NCBI GenBank assembly: GCA_907165135.1
Contig: OU015569.1
Coordinates: 2,418,001-2,482,000, forward strand
Direction: 5' to 3'
Source of the DNA: Oikopleura dioica
Lineage: Eukaryota; Chordata; Appendicularia; Copelata; Oikopleuridae
Length of the DNA stretch: 64,000 bases
Shown here: in pieces, positions 24,201 through 35,840 of the stretch
Position numbering within the stretch: the stretch's first letter is position 1
Layout: every line of letters starts with the position of its first letter
Made by a program: the position numbers and the translations under genes
Notes under the pieces: generated by a model
Seen by the model: only the letters and a program-made list of their open reading frames with translations
What the model was told of the DNA's origin: nothing
Database searches by the model: none

Positions 24201-24484
24201 AATTCCTTTTTTTCGCAAAGGAAAATTTTTAATAAATCTTTAGTTTTTGGACAGTAAAAGTGCTAGTAAGAAGATTGCGGGAGAAAAAGAGTCGCGGTAC
24301 AGCTTGAGAGAGGCCCTTTGTTTGAGAAAAGGAGAATAATTTCTCAAATATTAGAAAAAAGCAAATATACGGCACTGTTCGACCATAAATACTCTTACAC
24401 TGCTTGAGAATCACCGCGCCAATTTTCCGCCGAAAAGATCCTTTCTTTTTAGACAGTTAGTGAATTTTAAAAAACTCGTTCGAA
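21258..24484. other. large intergenic region, one weak exon candidate
   Basis: Most of these 3.2 kb show no coding signal or recognisable repeat. One frame, about 23431-23617 on the plus strand, ends GQVLYNDIAEYLNEKHKADR and looks more protein-like than its surroundings. It could be a terminal exon, but no start or partner exon was found. The tropomyosin promoter must lie at the right end. Confidence 0.35.
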
Positions 24485-26824
24485 ATGGAGACTATCAAGA
24501 AGAAGATCAACGCGCTCAAAGAGGACAACGAAATCAAGCAGGATGAAATCGACAGACTCACAGTAAGATCTTACGAAATTGTTAAAAAAGCTAGCTCCAA
24601 CCAAATGTTAGTTACCTAGTTTTACGCACGTTTTATTGGGATTGTGTTTTGCGTGAAAATAAGTCACTTGTTTTGTTTGATAGCTTATCTGGGCTGTGGG
24701 CTTATTGAGGCTTGCTTGGATCATTTTTCCGCGGCTCGATTACGTCTTTTTTTTAGAGCGAGCTGAAGAAGGAACAGGACGAGCGAGAACGCGTCGAGCA
24801 AGAGCTCCATGCTTTGAACAGCAAGGTCAGTGGAACTGAGAATTATTGCGATGAAAAATATGCTTCCTAGAACAACATGCTCGAAGACGACCTCGAGCGA
24901 GCCGAGGAGAAACTTCAAAGTATCACTTCGCGACTTTCCACCGCTGAAACCGAGAAAGACGAAGCCGACCGCGCAGTTCAAAGGTTACACAAATCAAGAA
25001 CTTGCCAATAAAGCTGTATTTAGCCTTTCAATTTCCGAAGGAAACGCATCCGATAAGCTCATGGATCTCGAACAGCAGCTCAAAGAAGCGAAGATCTTAG
25101 CCGAAGAATCTGACAGGTAATTTTTGAATTGTTTTCCACTTGGCAGGTTGAACTTTTTTTAACCATTTATGATGAACTTGCGGTGCGAGACAAAATGTCG
25201 GATGTCATTTCTTGCCATGTGACATTAAACGTGGACAGTGCTGTTTTTGATCTAACGTATACATGATGAGGCGTAACCAAAATCAAGTTTACGAAAATTC
25301 AATAACATCGCCACGATGCGGCTTCGATTAGGAATTATCGACCAAAGTTGATAAATTGCTGAAAGAGACTTATTTCTTTTTTCAGAAAATACGAAGAGGT
25401 CCAGCGAAAACTCGTCGCCGTCGAAGGCGATTTGGAGCGAGCGGAAGACAAGGCCGACGAGTTCCAGCGTAAATTTAATGCCAAGGGTTTTACATTTTCT
25501 GTTACATATCTTCGCATACTAGAGGAGGTTGACTAGCCGTTTCGATAAACTGGGCTCGGCAACCTGAGTAGAAAACCTGAGTCAGGGTTCTAAAAGAGTA
25601 AACTGAAAAGCCGCGTAGCGGCTTTTTTTTAATGAAGCCGCAAAGCGGCTTCGCTAGTTACAATAACTCATTGAGTTGATAACTTTGGCGAAGCCGCTTT
25701 GCGGCTTCGTTTTTAGAAAAAGCCGCTACGCGGCTTCTCATTTTACTCTTTTAAAACCCTGACTCAGGTTTTTTTCTCAGGCTGCCGACTCGGCAGTGCC
25801 GAGCCAAGTCGATAAAAGCCCGAAAGGGAGTCAAAGTTGTCCCTTTTTCGCGAGAACCTCTGGTAGAGTGAATGTAAAACCGCCACTACAGATGTGCAGA
25901 GCGAGGTTCGGGACCTAGATACTAGTTTGAAAAGTGCGCAAGCACTCGAAGTAAATGCATCTGAGCGCGAAGAAGAGCTAGAGCAAAAAATCGCCAAGGT
26001 TTTTTTTTAAATTCTCTCAGTAATTGTCGATTTCTTTTTCGTTCTATCATTTTGAGAGCGATTGATAGAGCTTGTTGTTTTTTGTTTCTAGTTTTCTAAC
26101 ATAGTTGTTAGAAGGTTGTTAGGCCAACTATAGTAAGGCAAATCGTCAGGGTGCGTACTAAGTAAATACACGGGGTCTGATACAAACGCATGTTCACTGC
26201 GTTCTAGAGAGAAAGAACCCACTTCGCATGGCAGAGCACAGCGCCATTTCCATCTGATTCGATTCCATGCGAAATCAAGGAAGACTCACTAAAGTGTTTT
26301 TCTTTGTGCGTGGCGCGCAACCCATCTAGAACAACAGTAAACGTAGCTCAGCGAGACTCTTAGAGTACCAGTGCCCGTCCTTGTGATTCGGTTACGTAAT
26401 TAATTACGACGTTGATTTGCGATTGTTGAACAAAATTGAACAAAAAATGGAAGCGAATGTTTTTTCGGTGATTTTCGTGATTTCGTCCCTTCGGGTGCCA
26501 AAGTGCAGTGTATTTTGTATTAGTTGAATGAATCTCTCCGCGAGTTGGACAGAACAAACGAGACGCTGGGCAAGGAGAACACCAGGCTGCTCAAGGACAA
26601 CGAAGATCTAGAGGCCGAAATCGAAAGCATCAAGCTCGAGGAACAGTTCACAAATGAAATTTCGCATTTCGCTTTTTCGTATTTCCATTCCCCTGTTTTG
26701 ACATCAAACGAACTCGGGGTGAGAATTCGTATTTTGGGATTTTTAATTTTGATGGAACTGAAAAAAGCGAGACCAAATTAAGGAGGAACTGGCGCAAACC
26801 ATTCGCGAGCTGGGCGAAATCTAA
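24485..26824 (+). CDS. tropomyosin, short (non-muscle-length) form
   Basis: Eight exons give about 233 residues, starting METIKKKINALKEDNEIKQD and ending EELAQTIRELGEI. The central part follows tropomyosin closely: MLEDDLERAEEKLQS, QQLKEAKILAEESDRKYEEV, then GDLERAEDKADEF. The whole protein is one heptad-repeat coiled coil that would dimerise and lie along actin filaments. The length is below the 284 residues of muscle forms and near that of short forms with an alternative N-terminus; a further alternative exon in the 200-500-nt introns is possible. The last junction keeps frame only with a GA-AG intron (26641-26782). A MITE sits in the intron at 25.5-25.9 kb. AATAAA occurs at 27053 and 27065. 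Confidence 0.9.
25550..25808. mobile_element. MITE, CTGGGCTCGG family, copy B (in a tropomyosin intron)
   Basis: It has the same termini and GCCGC palindromes as copy A and is flanked by a perfect 8-bp duplication TCGATAAA (25542-25549 and 25809-25816). It lies wholly inside the intron between the exons ending ADEFQ and beginning VQSEV. Confidence 0.85.
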
Positions 26825-27079
26825 GCAAGAAGACAACTGACCCTCCACCTCTCCGCATCCTTCGAGTGCCTTCAGCATCTGTGAAAATCCTTGTAATATC
26901 CTCTTTCGCTCACCAAAACCTAAAATCACGGTGTTACTTCGACAATCACAAATTTGCCTTCTTCTCATTTCATAGACAACACACAACCCACCCACGACCA
27001 TGTAAACAACAGTATTGACAATTTTTACGACTACGACATTCTCAATTATTTGAATAAATAAATTAATAAAGCCAGTTTC

Positions 27080-27855
27080 CTACGAAAGAGTGTATTCGGC
27101 GGTCAAAGATACAGCAGTCGCATCAAAAAAGCCCATCGAAGCGTACTCGAACTCAAACCACAGTTCATCGTAGTTGACGACTTGCAGATTCTCCAATCGA
27201 AAGGAGGCCCCGTTGCCAGATGGGGGCCACACGGAAACCCGACTGTCGGAAACTCTGAGGCTCTGTACTCGCTCTGGAAAAAGCAAATCCACGTGGGTCG
27301 TATTTTCCCATGAAGTGGCCGGTCGGAGAGCTGTTCGAACGTTTTTCTTCAAGAGATTATTTGGAAATGAAAATATAAAAATTCCGTCTTTATTGTGTTC
27401 AATAAAAACCCATATCATTATATAACGGAGAATTTTTAAGGAACTTTCCTGGGTTTTTCTCCCGACAAGTGATAGAAATATCATTAATCGAGAAGCCTTC
27501 AACTGACGAAGGGTGAAAATAAACAATGCCCTCTAAGTTGTCTCCTTTCCAATTTTGTGGGAAGGTCACGTGATAGCGCTGCGTTGAATACTCTGACAAC
27601 TGTGGGAGGATGAAGCCAGTGAAAGGTTGAAAGACCGAAATTGCCTCTGGAAATTTGAACTCGCAAGTGGCATTTTTCGGGTCAGCAGGAAAACTGATGA
27701 TTGAAAAGATAAATCCGCCTGAATACGATTATAGCATGCAGCATGGATCGCTATTTACCAGGATGTTGAGGATTCCAAGGCCACTCGGTATTTATAGACA
27801 CGTTGATTGGTATCTCTGAAGCTTGAAAACAGCTCAAAAATAGAAAAAATAGCAT
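27080..27855 (-). CDS. secreted protein of unknown function
   Basis: The start at 27855 gives MLFFLFLSCFQAS, a short signal peptide, then an ectodomain with few cysteines and beta-rich character (GGFIFSIISFPADPKNATCE, RYHVTFPQNWKGDN, then SVWPPSGNGASFRL). One GT-AG intron near 27.7 kb is clear. The second junction, near 27.45 kb, is not resolved: the frame can be kept by a GT at TCACTT/GTCGGG or by a non-canonical donor. The gene is convergent with tropomyosin and their coding ends are only about 255 bp apart, with the poly(A) signals of tropomyosin within 20 bp of this stop codon. No family was recognised. Confidence 0.55.
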
Positions 27856-28255
27856 TTTCTCCGCTGCTCTGCCTGCTGCTTACAATGTTCGGCTAGTGCT
27901 CCACCGGATTAGAGATAACCATAAATAAAGAATTTCGCCAAATCTGGCCCATGGCGCTGGAATTTCGGGAATCGTGTCTCGGCGGATCATGCTGAGCTCG
28001 ACGTAATACAAGGGATGCAATTTATTCGATCGTTAAAATAACGACGAGTCGCCCAGCGCGCTAAGACTGGCTTATTTGGTGACAAAATTGTGTTGACGAT
28101 TAGTAGGGTGGCTCTAAAATTGTCTCTAATTGGATCAGCTCCCCTTCGAGGGGCTCATCCATTTGCCTCATCTCATATTGACTCATCAGGACGCGGGGTT
28201 CATCGCTCACTGCTAGAATTCTAGCAACTGCTACCTGTAGTAGCTCTGAAATCTT

Positions 28256-30820
28256 ATGTTTTCGCCATTTGGGAGAGATGCGAGCCTGATCGGAAGAGAG
28301 CCAGAGCAAAATAGAAACTACTGGCGAGCAGCAATTGGTAATTAACGCCTCGAAAATTTGAGAAAAATAATAACTTCTTGAAGACATTTGCGATGGCAAG
28401 GAAAGACCGGAAAAAGTCAACATTTCTATTGACAAATCGAAGGGAACAATAACCGCCAGGAAAGGTTGTCAATTATCGTGATAATCAAAAATATTTTAAA
28501 AAGAAGTTTTTGCTTAATAACCTTGCGCAGTGGCGAGCTGCCTTTGTCGGGAACGACATTCAAAAAAGTAGTCTCTTTTCCGAATAATGTTCGATCGGAA
28601 ACAATTCAAAGCACACTCCAGGGAAAAACGTTGACTTTGAGTGGAGAAACGGATCCTACCAAGACTGATGGATTTTTATCTGGGGGCTTTGGACGTGGAG
28701 GCTTTTCTGATCCCTTCGAAAGCAACGCTTCTAAGGTTAGTTCGAATATTTAAAATTGTCGTGGAGGTTTTATTTTCGCAGAGTTTTAACGATATGGCGA
28801 AGAATTTCTTTGGAAGCTCGTGGAAAGACTTTGACACGTCGTTTGAAAATCAAGCTGGTCTAATGGAACGACCCTCAAGATTGGTTCTTTTTAATTCCTT
28901 TCCTTTTTCGAAGAAATTCGTTAATTGAAATCAAATCGTGAAACCAAATTTGCTTTTTTGTTTGTGTAACTTTGCAGGTCGCTGACCTTAAAATGACATA
29001 AACCGGGAACCAGAAAAAAGCCAAACTCGAATTCGAACTTCTGAACTTCCTGGATTACGAGACGGTCGATCTTCAGTCGAATCTCCTTCTTTGCGCGAAC
29101 GGACTCGCAGTCCCTATTCTATGAGAAGCTCGCCTTCGATGGAACCGATTGCCATCCCGCTTTCAGTGCAAACAGTAAGACTTCAAAAGAAACAGAGATT
29201 TCACTGCTAATATTTCAGGAGCCGATTTTGACAACAAACTGCAACGACAACGTTCGCTGGGAAGTTCAACTCAAGACCGAGGAGAAAATTCTCCCACAGC
29301 AAATAAAAATCACCGTCTTTGGCAACACGTAAGTTCTGCCGAAATATCCACAAACAAGTCACCGTTGTATAGAATCAAAATCACGGGCGAGTTTGAGAAG
29401 TCGATCGAAATACCCAGCGATGTCGAAATATCGAAAATACGGACTTGGATCAAGGACAAATCTCTTTTCATTTCTGGTGCAAAGAAACAAGCTAAACCGG
29501 TTCAAGCAGCATCTAAAATGAGCGCGCCGACGAATAGACTCATTACGAACTCGGCCGACAAATGGGAGCTGCATGTGGATTTGGGAGAAAATTGTCCTGA
29601 TCCTAATGATTTGTCGATTATCGTTAAGCAGAACTTTTTGTGTATTTACATTGGAAGAGTAAGACAATACTGAATTGAATTTACAAACGATAATTTCAGG
29701 GCGACGCCGAGAAAATCCTGCACGACCGAGTAGCTATTCCAGCGAATGTCAAACCAAAGAACATTCAAACTGCGATCAAAGGCAAAGTCCTTGTCGTTTC
29801 TGCTCCCAAAGGACTTTCAAAGTACAACCGACTTTTTTCTCAAATACTTCATCGTTGTTTAGGCCAACAATGTTTAATTCTACAGCTGATATTGACCTGT
29901 TTCCCGGCGGCTTTCAGATAATAAGTGGTGGCTGATGTAGATAAACTGATATAACCAGAAAGAACATCTATTTGCATCTGTTTAGATTTCCCAGCTTATC
30001 AGCCCTAAATAGTCCAATCGCGGAGATTTGCCAACATCTTTCTCAAAAATGCAATCAACAAAGACTCCAATTTCATCCACATTCGGAATGGACAGCACTT
30101 TTCCAGATTACAGTGGTTTGGGCAATTCTGCTGGTTCTTATGAAGTCATTGAAAACAGCCCTAAAAGATATCGCGTTCGAGTGCCAGTTACTTCTGGTAA
30201 ATTCTGCCGAAAATTACCGTATTCTTCCGGCTAATTGAGAAATTTAGACTTATTTTCATCCTCTGCGAATATCATCATCAAAGTCAACGGGCAAAAAGTA
30301 ACGGTTGAAGCAAAGATCGAAGCTACAGATGCTTATGGAAACAAGAAGATCTCCAAAATCTGCAAAGACGTTACACTTCCAGCTGACTGCAACATGAAAA
30401 CTTTGAAAACTCAAGAAGAAAACAACGCCGTCATCATTTCTGTCGACAAAAATGAAATATCACAGCCTGATTTTGTTCCTCTAAAGGTTGGCTTGAAGAT
30501 TCTAGAAGAGACCATGGTTTTTTTAGGAGCGACAAGCGTACGAAGGGCGGGGAGTCAACTCTCCTTGGACGTTGACGGGATCGAGCCCAAGTCCTCGGCC
30601 ATCTTCTCAGACAGATGCTTTTCCGCAGCCTCCAACTCAAGATGAAGTTTTTCCCGAAGCACGTGCTGAGTCGAGAACCAGAAAACATTCAAAGAACGTT
30701 AGATTCAGTGAAGAGCCCCCTAAAGTTACTCAAGTCGATACAGATGAGCCTCCATCACCCCAAGTTGCGCAAAACAAGGCAAACCAACCGACCCCGAAGA
30801 AAAAAGGTATCATGAAATGA
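28256..30820 (+). CDS. multi-module alpha-crystallin (small heat shock-like) protein
   Basis: About ten exons start with MFSPFGRDASLIGREPEQN. Alpha-crystallin-like strand patterns occur about four times: PEKVNISIDKSKGTITARK with FKKVVSFPNNV; RWEVQLKTEEK with IEIPSDVEISKIRT; KWELHVDLGENCPDPND with VAIPANVKPKNIQT; and KRYRVRVPVTSD with VTLPADCNMKTLKT. Each shows the 'x-LP-x-V-x-I' beta hairpin of small Hsps. Linkers are Ser/Arg-rich. The C-terminal tail is disordered and includes KNVRF, which fits the PP1-docking RVxF consensus, before the stop at 30820. Small Hsps are holdase chaperones with one such domain, so four in tandem is unusual. The exon 2-3 junction and one near 29.95 kb are not resolved. 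Confidence 0.7.
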
Positions 30821-30856
30821 ATGATTCTATTTGAAAATTTCAAAGGAATCGGTCGG

Positions 30857-31439
30857 ATGGACAGCAATGACTTTATTATGGCGGAAGAAGAGGACGTTGC
30901 AGCTTCTCTCAGAAGCCTGACTCTTCCAGTTCTAGAAGAAAGGCCTGCTTCAATTCCTCCAGATGAGCCGATTGAAGACTTGGGTGTTTTTGGTGGCTCG
31001 ACTCCGCAAATAGAAAAGCCGAATCCGTTTATCCGCCCTATTCTACAAAAGCCACAGGACTTTATCGCTACAAACGAGCCTGATCCAAGGAAGGTTTTCT
31101 AGTGCAATTATCATCCAGAGCAGTGATTTTCTATTGCCAGAAAAAGCCTTTGAAAGCATTGTTCCGCTCAAGGTTGTCAACGATCCGCCGCAGCGGCAGA
31201 TGGCCACTAAATTTCCAAATTATAACACAGATCCCATCACGAGAACAGCGCCAAGCCCTTACTGTCCCTTCCCAACTGACAACGCGGGCTTTCCGCCACC
31301 TCCTCCTTGCGTGACGGGTGCAGGCTCAGCAACTACAACATTTGGAACACCTCTTATGCCTCCGCCTGCCTACTACGATTCGACCACCACCCGCCGTGCC
31401 TCCGTAGACATTCCAGTAGAACACGTGGACGATGCATGA
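30857..31439 (+). CDS. proline-rich protein, second cistron of a probable operon
   Basis: A likely trans-splice acceptor (TTTCAAAG at 30845) lies 25 nt after the stop of the alpha-crystallin-like gene, and MDSNDFIMAEEEDVAASLRS begins at 30857. An in-frame ATG at 30821 directly abuts the upstream stop but would have no leader. Exon 1 joins exon 2 (SSDFLLPEKAFESIVPLK) by removing only 31094-31118, a 25-nt GT-AG intron. The protein is acidic and proline-rich (FPPPPPC, PLMPPPAYY) with a RRASVD site. It appears disordered and no family was recognised. Close spacing suggests co-transcription with the chaperone-like gene, as in larvacean operons. That is inference from layout. Confidence 0.55.
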
Positions 31440-31896
31440 TTTTTTTTAACTTTCTTATTCGCTGAATTAAATAACCCTTACTTGCTTTCAAATACAACCT
31501 GCAAAGACACAACAAACACAAAGAAGTTTTTCAGGTTTAAAATTTGAATTTTGATTCAATTATTGAATCCGAAAAACTTCTCAAAGTTTTGAAAGTCAAA
31601 ATTGATTTTATTCAGGAATGAATCTCCGAAGTTTTCTGAAGCCCCGAAATTCTGATTCAAGACCTAGACGTAAGAAGATATGATTAGATTTCCATTTTTT
31701 CGGAAAGTGGAAATACAACCAGTTTAATCTCTTCACACTTGTGTTAGTTGATCTTCATTATCGCGGTGTAATGGCCTCAAAGTCGACATCAATTGTGACA
31801 AGAGCAGGTCAAATTTTTCAATCGGCCAGATAAATTCCCGACCGTTCGGCGAGCGAATAATTTTTTGAAAGTTATGCGCAGGAGTTGAGCTTTTAA

Positions 31897-33778
31897 ATGA
31901 ATTTCAAATTATTTTTTCTTGCAAAAAGTTTTTTCCTTTTAATTTGAGAGCTCTTAAAAGAGGAAGATCAGTAGTTGGATATTTTTTCAGTTACTCGCTA
32001 TGCAATCTGAGAGATAATAACTACGGAGAAGTTTGCCCTGCAGTAGAGCATCACGAAACATGGGCAGGTCCGAATCCGATAAAGCATCAGTCCTGTCCTG
32101 GGTATCGATGCTGTGATGGCACGAATCTCTGGTGCCTCGGATGTAACCCGGTTCTTCTGAATATGGGCGTTCCTTGCGAAGAGCAAAGTACAGAATCCAC
32201 AGGAGTATGGAAAAGAGACTGCTTTTGTGATGTTTCGTGCATTGAGTTCCAAGACTGCTGCAGAGGAAAGGTTCTGGAAGCTTACTTTCAAAATAAAGGA
32301 GAAAAAAATATTGAACCTTTTTAAGACCACGAAGAGATATGCGAGCCAGTTTTGCTAACAACACCCGGTAATGCAACCTAGTTTCGAGATTTTATAATCC
32401 TTTTTTAGCATCAACCACTTTTACATACGAAACGACGGAATCAACAGAGCCAAGTCGGGAAGGAGCATCCTGCGCGAGTCGATCTTCTTCTGAATCTCTT
32501 TGTCCTTCAGGGCCAGTCGACAATATTAACGTTAGTTTAAGAAAAATCAAAATTTAACTGAAAAAAGGATCGCCTGATTGTGATGATCATCTGTGCTGCC
32601 TGGAGATGGGAAGTGATTGCTACGGATGTGTTCCTGAACTGGTCGAAATCGGTATTCCTTGTTACCGTCAGCCGACGATCAACAAGGCAGAATGGACTTC
32701 GAGCATTACTGACGGCTACGGGAAACGAGACTGCTTCTGTGATCAAGCGTGCGAGAGCTTTGGTGACTGTTGTTTCGATCACAAAGAAGTTTGCAAACCG
32801 CTCTTCGAAGAAAAGGGCACATCAACAGACTCAACCGACGTTGCTGTGCGACGATGTTCGCCCAAATGCCATCGCCAGGAATTCATCTCGTCCTTGACGA
32901 ATCTTGGAAATCCTCAGTACAAACTGGACGCAGAATGTCAACCGGATGGCTTGTTTGATATTTGGACTGTAATTTGCACGGATCCAGAGGGAATACTGCC
33001 GGAAATTCGCCAAGAGGGGTTGAAATATTATTTTACAACTTTAGTTTCAAAGTTGTAGTATTTCGAACCTTTTGTAGTCCTCCGAGCATAAGGCTCAAAA
33101 CTGAGAAAATCGCGACATTATGTCTCGCTGACCGCACAATTCAGGAATCAAAATGCCAAAGTTAATTGTATATTAATTGGATTTAGTGCGGGGAAAGAAC
33201 TCAAGAGCCAGAAGTTGTCGAGTGCAATTGCGATGAGTCAGCACTTCGAGAGCAAATGGGCCAAAACGTAGGACAGGATTTTAATAAGAGACTGACTGAC
33301 AATCAATCACATTCCATTAAATTATTGATGATCAGTATAAAATCTTGATAAAGAACTTGCTTGCTCAGAAGTCATCAACTTCAAGAAAGAAAAATGGTAC
33401 GCCAATTGTCCAGGAGAAACACCTAAGCTTATGACCTTCAAAATGTGCAAAGCATCATCATTAGGCTGCGAGAGTGATCAAACTGAGAGCGAAGAAAATG
33501 ACTGCGTGCTCAAGGAAAATCAGATTCTCCCATATGTCTCTATAGAAGGTAGGCTAGAGCTCATTCTCGAGCTGCATTATTGGCAATAATTTATTGTAGG
33601 AACGCGAGTGGACGTAAACGCTATTTGTGATGGTGTTTCTGACGGATTAGACAAGTGGACACTCTACTGTGATGCAAATTCGAACGGTGAGCTTGATGAT
33701 GACGAGTCTCGACAGAGCTACAAACTCAAGCAAAACCCTGCGAAGATTCGCAAGAAAGGCGTCAAGATTAACTGTTAA
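31897..33778 (+). CDS. secreted Cys-rich protein with two somatomedin B-like modules
   Basis: The likely start is ATG 31897 (MNFKLFFLAKSFFLLI, a signal peptide), but its junction to the next exon at about 31991 is not resolved. The ectodomain holds a duplicated unit: a Cys block (CPGYRCCDG...WCLGCNP, and DDHLCCLEMGSDCYGCVP), then a somatomedin B-like block (KRDCFCDVSCIEFQDCC, and KRDCFCDQACESFGDCC). The first SMB block only completes as RDHEEIC if a GA-AG intron (32266-32325) is removed, matching FDHKEVC in the second. Downstream exons add further Cys pairs (VVECNCDES, CDGVSDGLDKWTLYC) and end at TAA 33778. SMB modules bind partners in extracellular matrix; the target here is unknown. Confidence 0.7.
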
Positions 33779-34283
33779 TTATGTCACATTTAATAAATCA
33801 AAATACAAGAAGAAATTTTCTCATGATCATTTTTTTTTATTTTCAACGTTCTCTATTTTTACTCACTCAAAGAATCGATGATAATAATACAGTCTGTATG
33901 ATAACTTTTATGCCGATGTTTTAATGCTACGAATAATTGATCACTATTTGAATCATCACTGCAGTCAGGAATGTGGATCCGCAGCGCAAAATCCGCAAAA
34001 CAGCGCAAAATGCGGGATTTTTCATTCTGCAGCGCAAAACAGCGCAAAATCAGCCCCAAAAATTTCCGTAAAATTTCCGGAAAATTGCGCGCAAAAGCGT
34101 TTTTTGCGCGAAAATTCCACAAAATCTCAATACATTTGCAGTCCGCTAGTAGCAAGGAACACGCGTCCGGCTCGAAATACCAACCGCTTGCGCTCAAGCA
34201 TAAGTTTTTTCTAAATGTTTTTCAATCTTCAATTTCTTTTTTCAGGAAAGTGTTTTTTTATTTATTATCGAGAGACTTTTAGA

Positions 34284-34760
34284 ATGTCAAAGAATTTTGA
34301 GTGCGACCTCTGTGGATTTTATGCACAAAGTAATGATCCTCTTGGCAGACATCGGGGCGGAAGGGATTGCAAGACCCGACAATTATATAACAAGCTTGAA
34401 TCCCAAGAAGGTAAGCTATCTTTTCAGCAAACAGATAATAAATACAATAACCATGGTTTATTGTATCTATTGATTGCAAATTTCAAGTTTTGTAAAAATC
34501 AAAAATGAAATTTTTCTTCAGAAATCCCCGAAAATAGCTGCCATAAATGTAGGGGAACCTTCGCCTCGAAAGACAGCTGGATCTTTCACAAGACTAGTAC
34601 AAAGTGTGGACTGGAAGAACGTGCCTATCGTGAATACGTCAATCAAGCCAAGGCGAGGAAAACTGGTGCGGTTCCGGCATCCGAAAAGATCAAGGACAGC
34701 ACGCCGAAGTGCTCGAAAAGTAACTTACTATTTCAAAACGGTATTAATTATTACCGGTGA
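34284..34760 (+). CDS. small zinc-finger protein with two C2HC fingers
   Basis: Two exons (34284-34410 and 34522-34760) join in frame at a GT-AG intron. Finger 1 is ECDLCGFYAQSNDPLGRHRG with a final Cys (RDCK). Finger 2 is CHKCRGTFASKDSWIFHKTS with a final Cys (KCG). Both are C-x2-C-x12-H-x5-C, that is C2HC rather than classical C2H2. A Lys-rich segment and a short tail (NLLFQNGINYYR) follow. The protein is about 120 residues. A near-copy lies 1.2 kb downstream but is broken. DNA, RNA or protein binding cannot be decided. Confidence 0.65.
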
Positions 34761-35456
34761 AAGCAGACTCAAATCCGGGGTTACGCCGCCACTACAAGTC
34801 TCGAAACTTGTGATTGGCTAGTGCCAAAAGATTGTCGCCATATATGGCGACAATCTTATTATCCAGGCTAAAGGCCTGCTTTCATCGGTATTCAGGGCAT
34901 CGTCGACAAAACAAAGGCGAAGGTCTCGATGGAAACGACTTTCTTCACGGAGGAAAATAGAAAATGGCCACAACTTCGGTTGAAGGTAAAATATTTTTTG
35001 GTAAGCTGTTGAATCTTACAGGATGTATATATTTGAGTTTTTCTAGCATATAAATTTCGATCCCTTTCGCTACCTTTTGCAGCAGTATCAAACTAGGGTA
35101 ATAAGGAACAGGAAATTCAAATTGGGTTTGAAAATTGAAAACATGGAAGAACCTGAAAACTAGCTCAAAACACTTCAGCTCCCTTTTTAGGGAGTGGCTG
35201 AGGGGGCTTTTTTGCGTTTGGTCAGTTGATTTTTCGAATCAAAAATTGATTCGAATTTGGGACTGATATTTTCAGGCGTAAGAATTTCTCGTGGCGTTTA
35301 GTTAGTTTTTTGTGACGCTAGCGCGGAGCAAGCGTCCGGCTCAAAAAACCAGCCGCTTGCGCTCAAGCATAAGTTTTTTCTTCTCAATTTTTTCAATCTT
35401 GAATTTCCTTTTTAGAAAAATGATTTTTTTAGGAATAATTCAGAGAGTTTTTTAGA

Positions 35457-35840
35457 ATTTCAACGAAAGAATATATTTGCGACCTGTGCGGATATGAAAT
35501 CCAGTGGAGTAGTAACATCGGGGCACATCGAGGCGGAAGGGATTGCAAGCTTCGGCAGTCGTACAACAGTAAGCTATCATTTCTATTTTGCAAACGAATA
35601 ATTAATACAATTTACAGGGTTTATTGTACCAATTGGTTTTGTAATTAAAAAATTTTGTTGAAATCAAAAATTATAATTTTCTTTAGAAATCCCGGAATAA
35701 AGCTGCCATGAATGTCGTCGAACCTTTGCCTTCAAAGATAACTGGCTCAGTCACAAGCAACGTACAAAATGTGGACTGGGAGAACGTGCTTTTCGTGAAC
35801 GCGTCAATCAAGCCAAGGCGAGGAAAACTTTTGCAGTAGT
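35457..35840 (+). pseudogene. broken copy of the C2HC zinc-finger gene
   Basis: The exon sequences parallel those at 34284-34760, including ICDLCGYEIQWSSNIGAHRG and a second-finger exon. The start codon position reads ATT instead of ATG, and the second exon carries an in-frame TAA right before the finger (GAATAAAGC where the good copy has GAAAATAGC). The upstream flank is duplicated too (CCGCTTGCGCTCAAGCATAA in both). It is a tandem duplicate that has decayed, unless an upstream exon supplies a start and the stop is spliced out. Confidence 0.65.
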
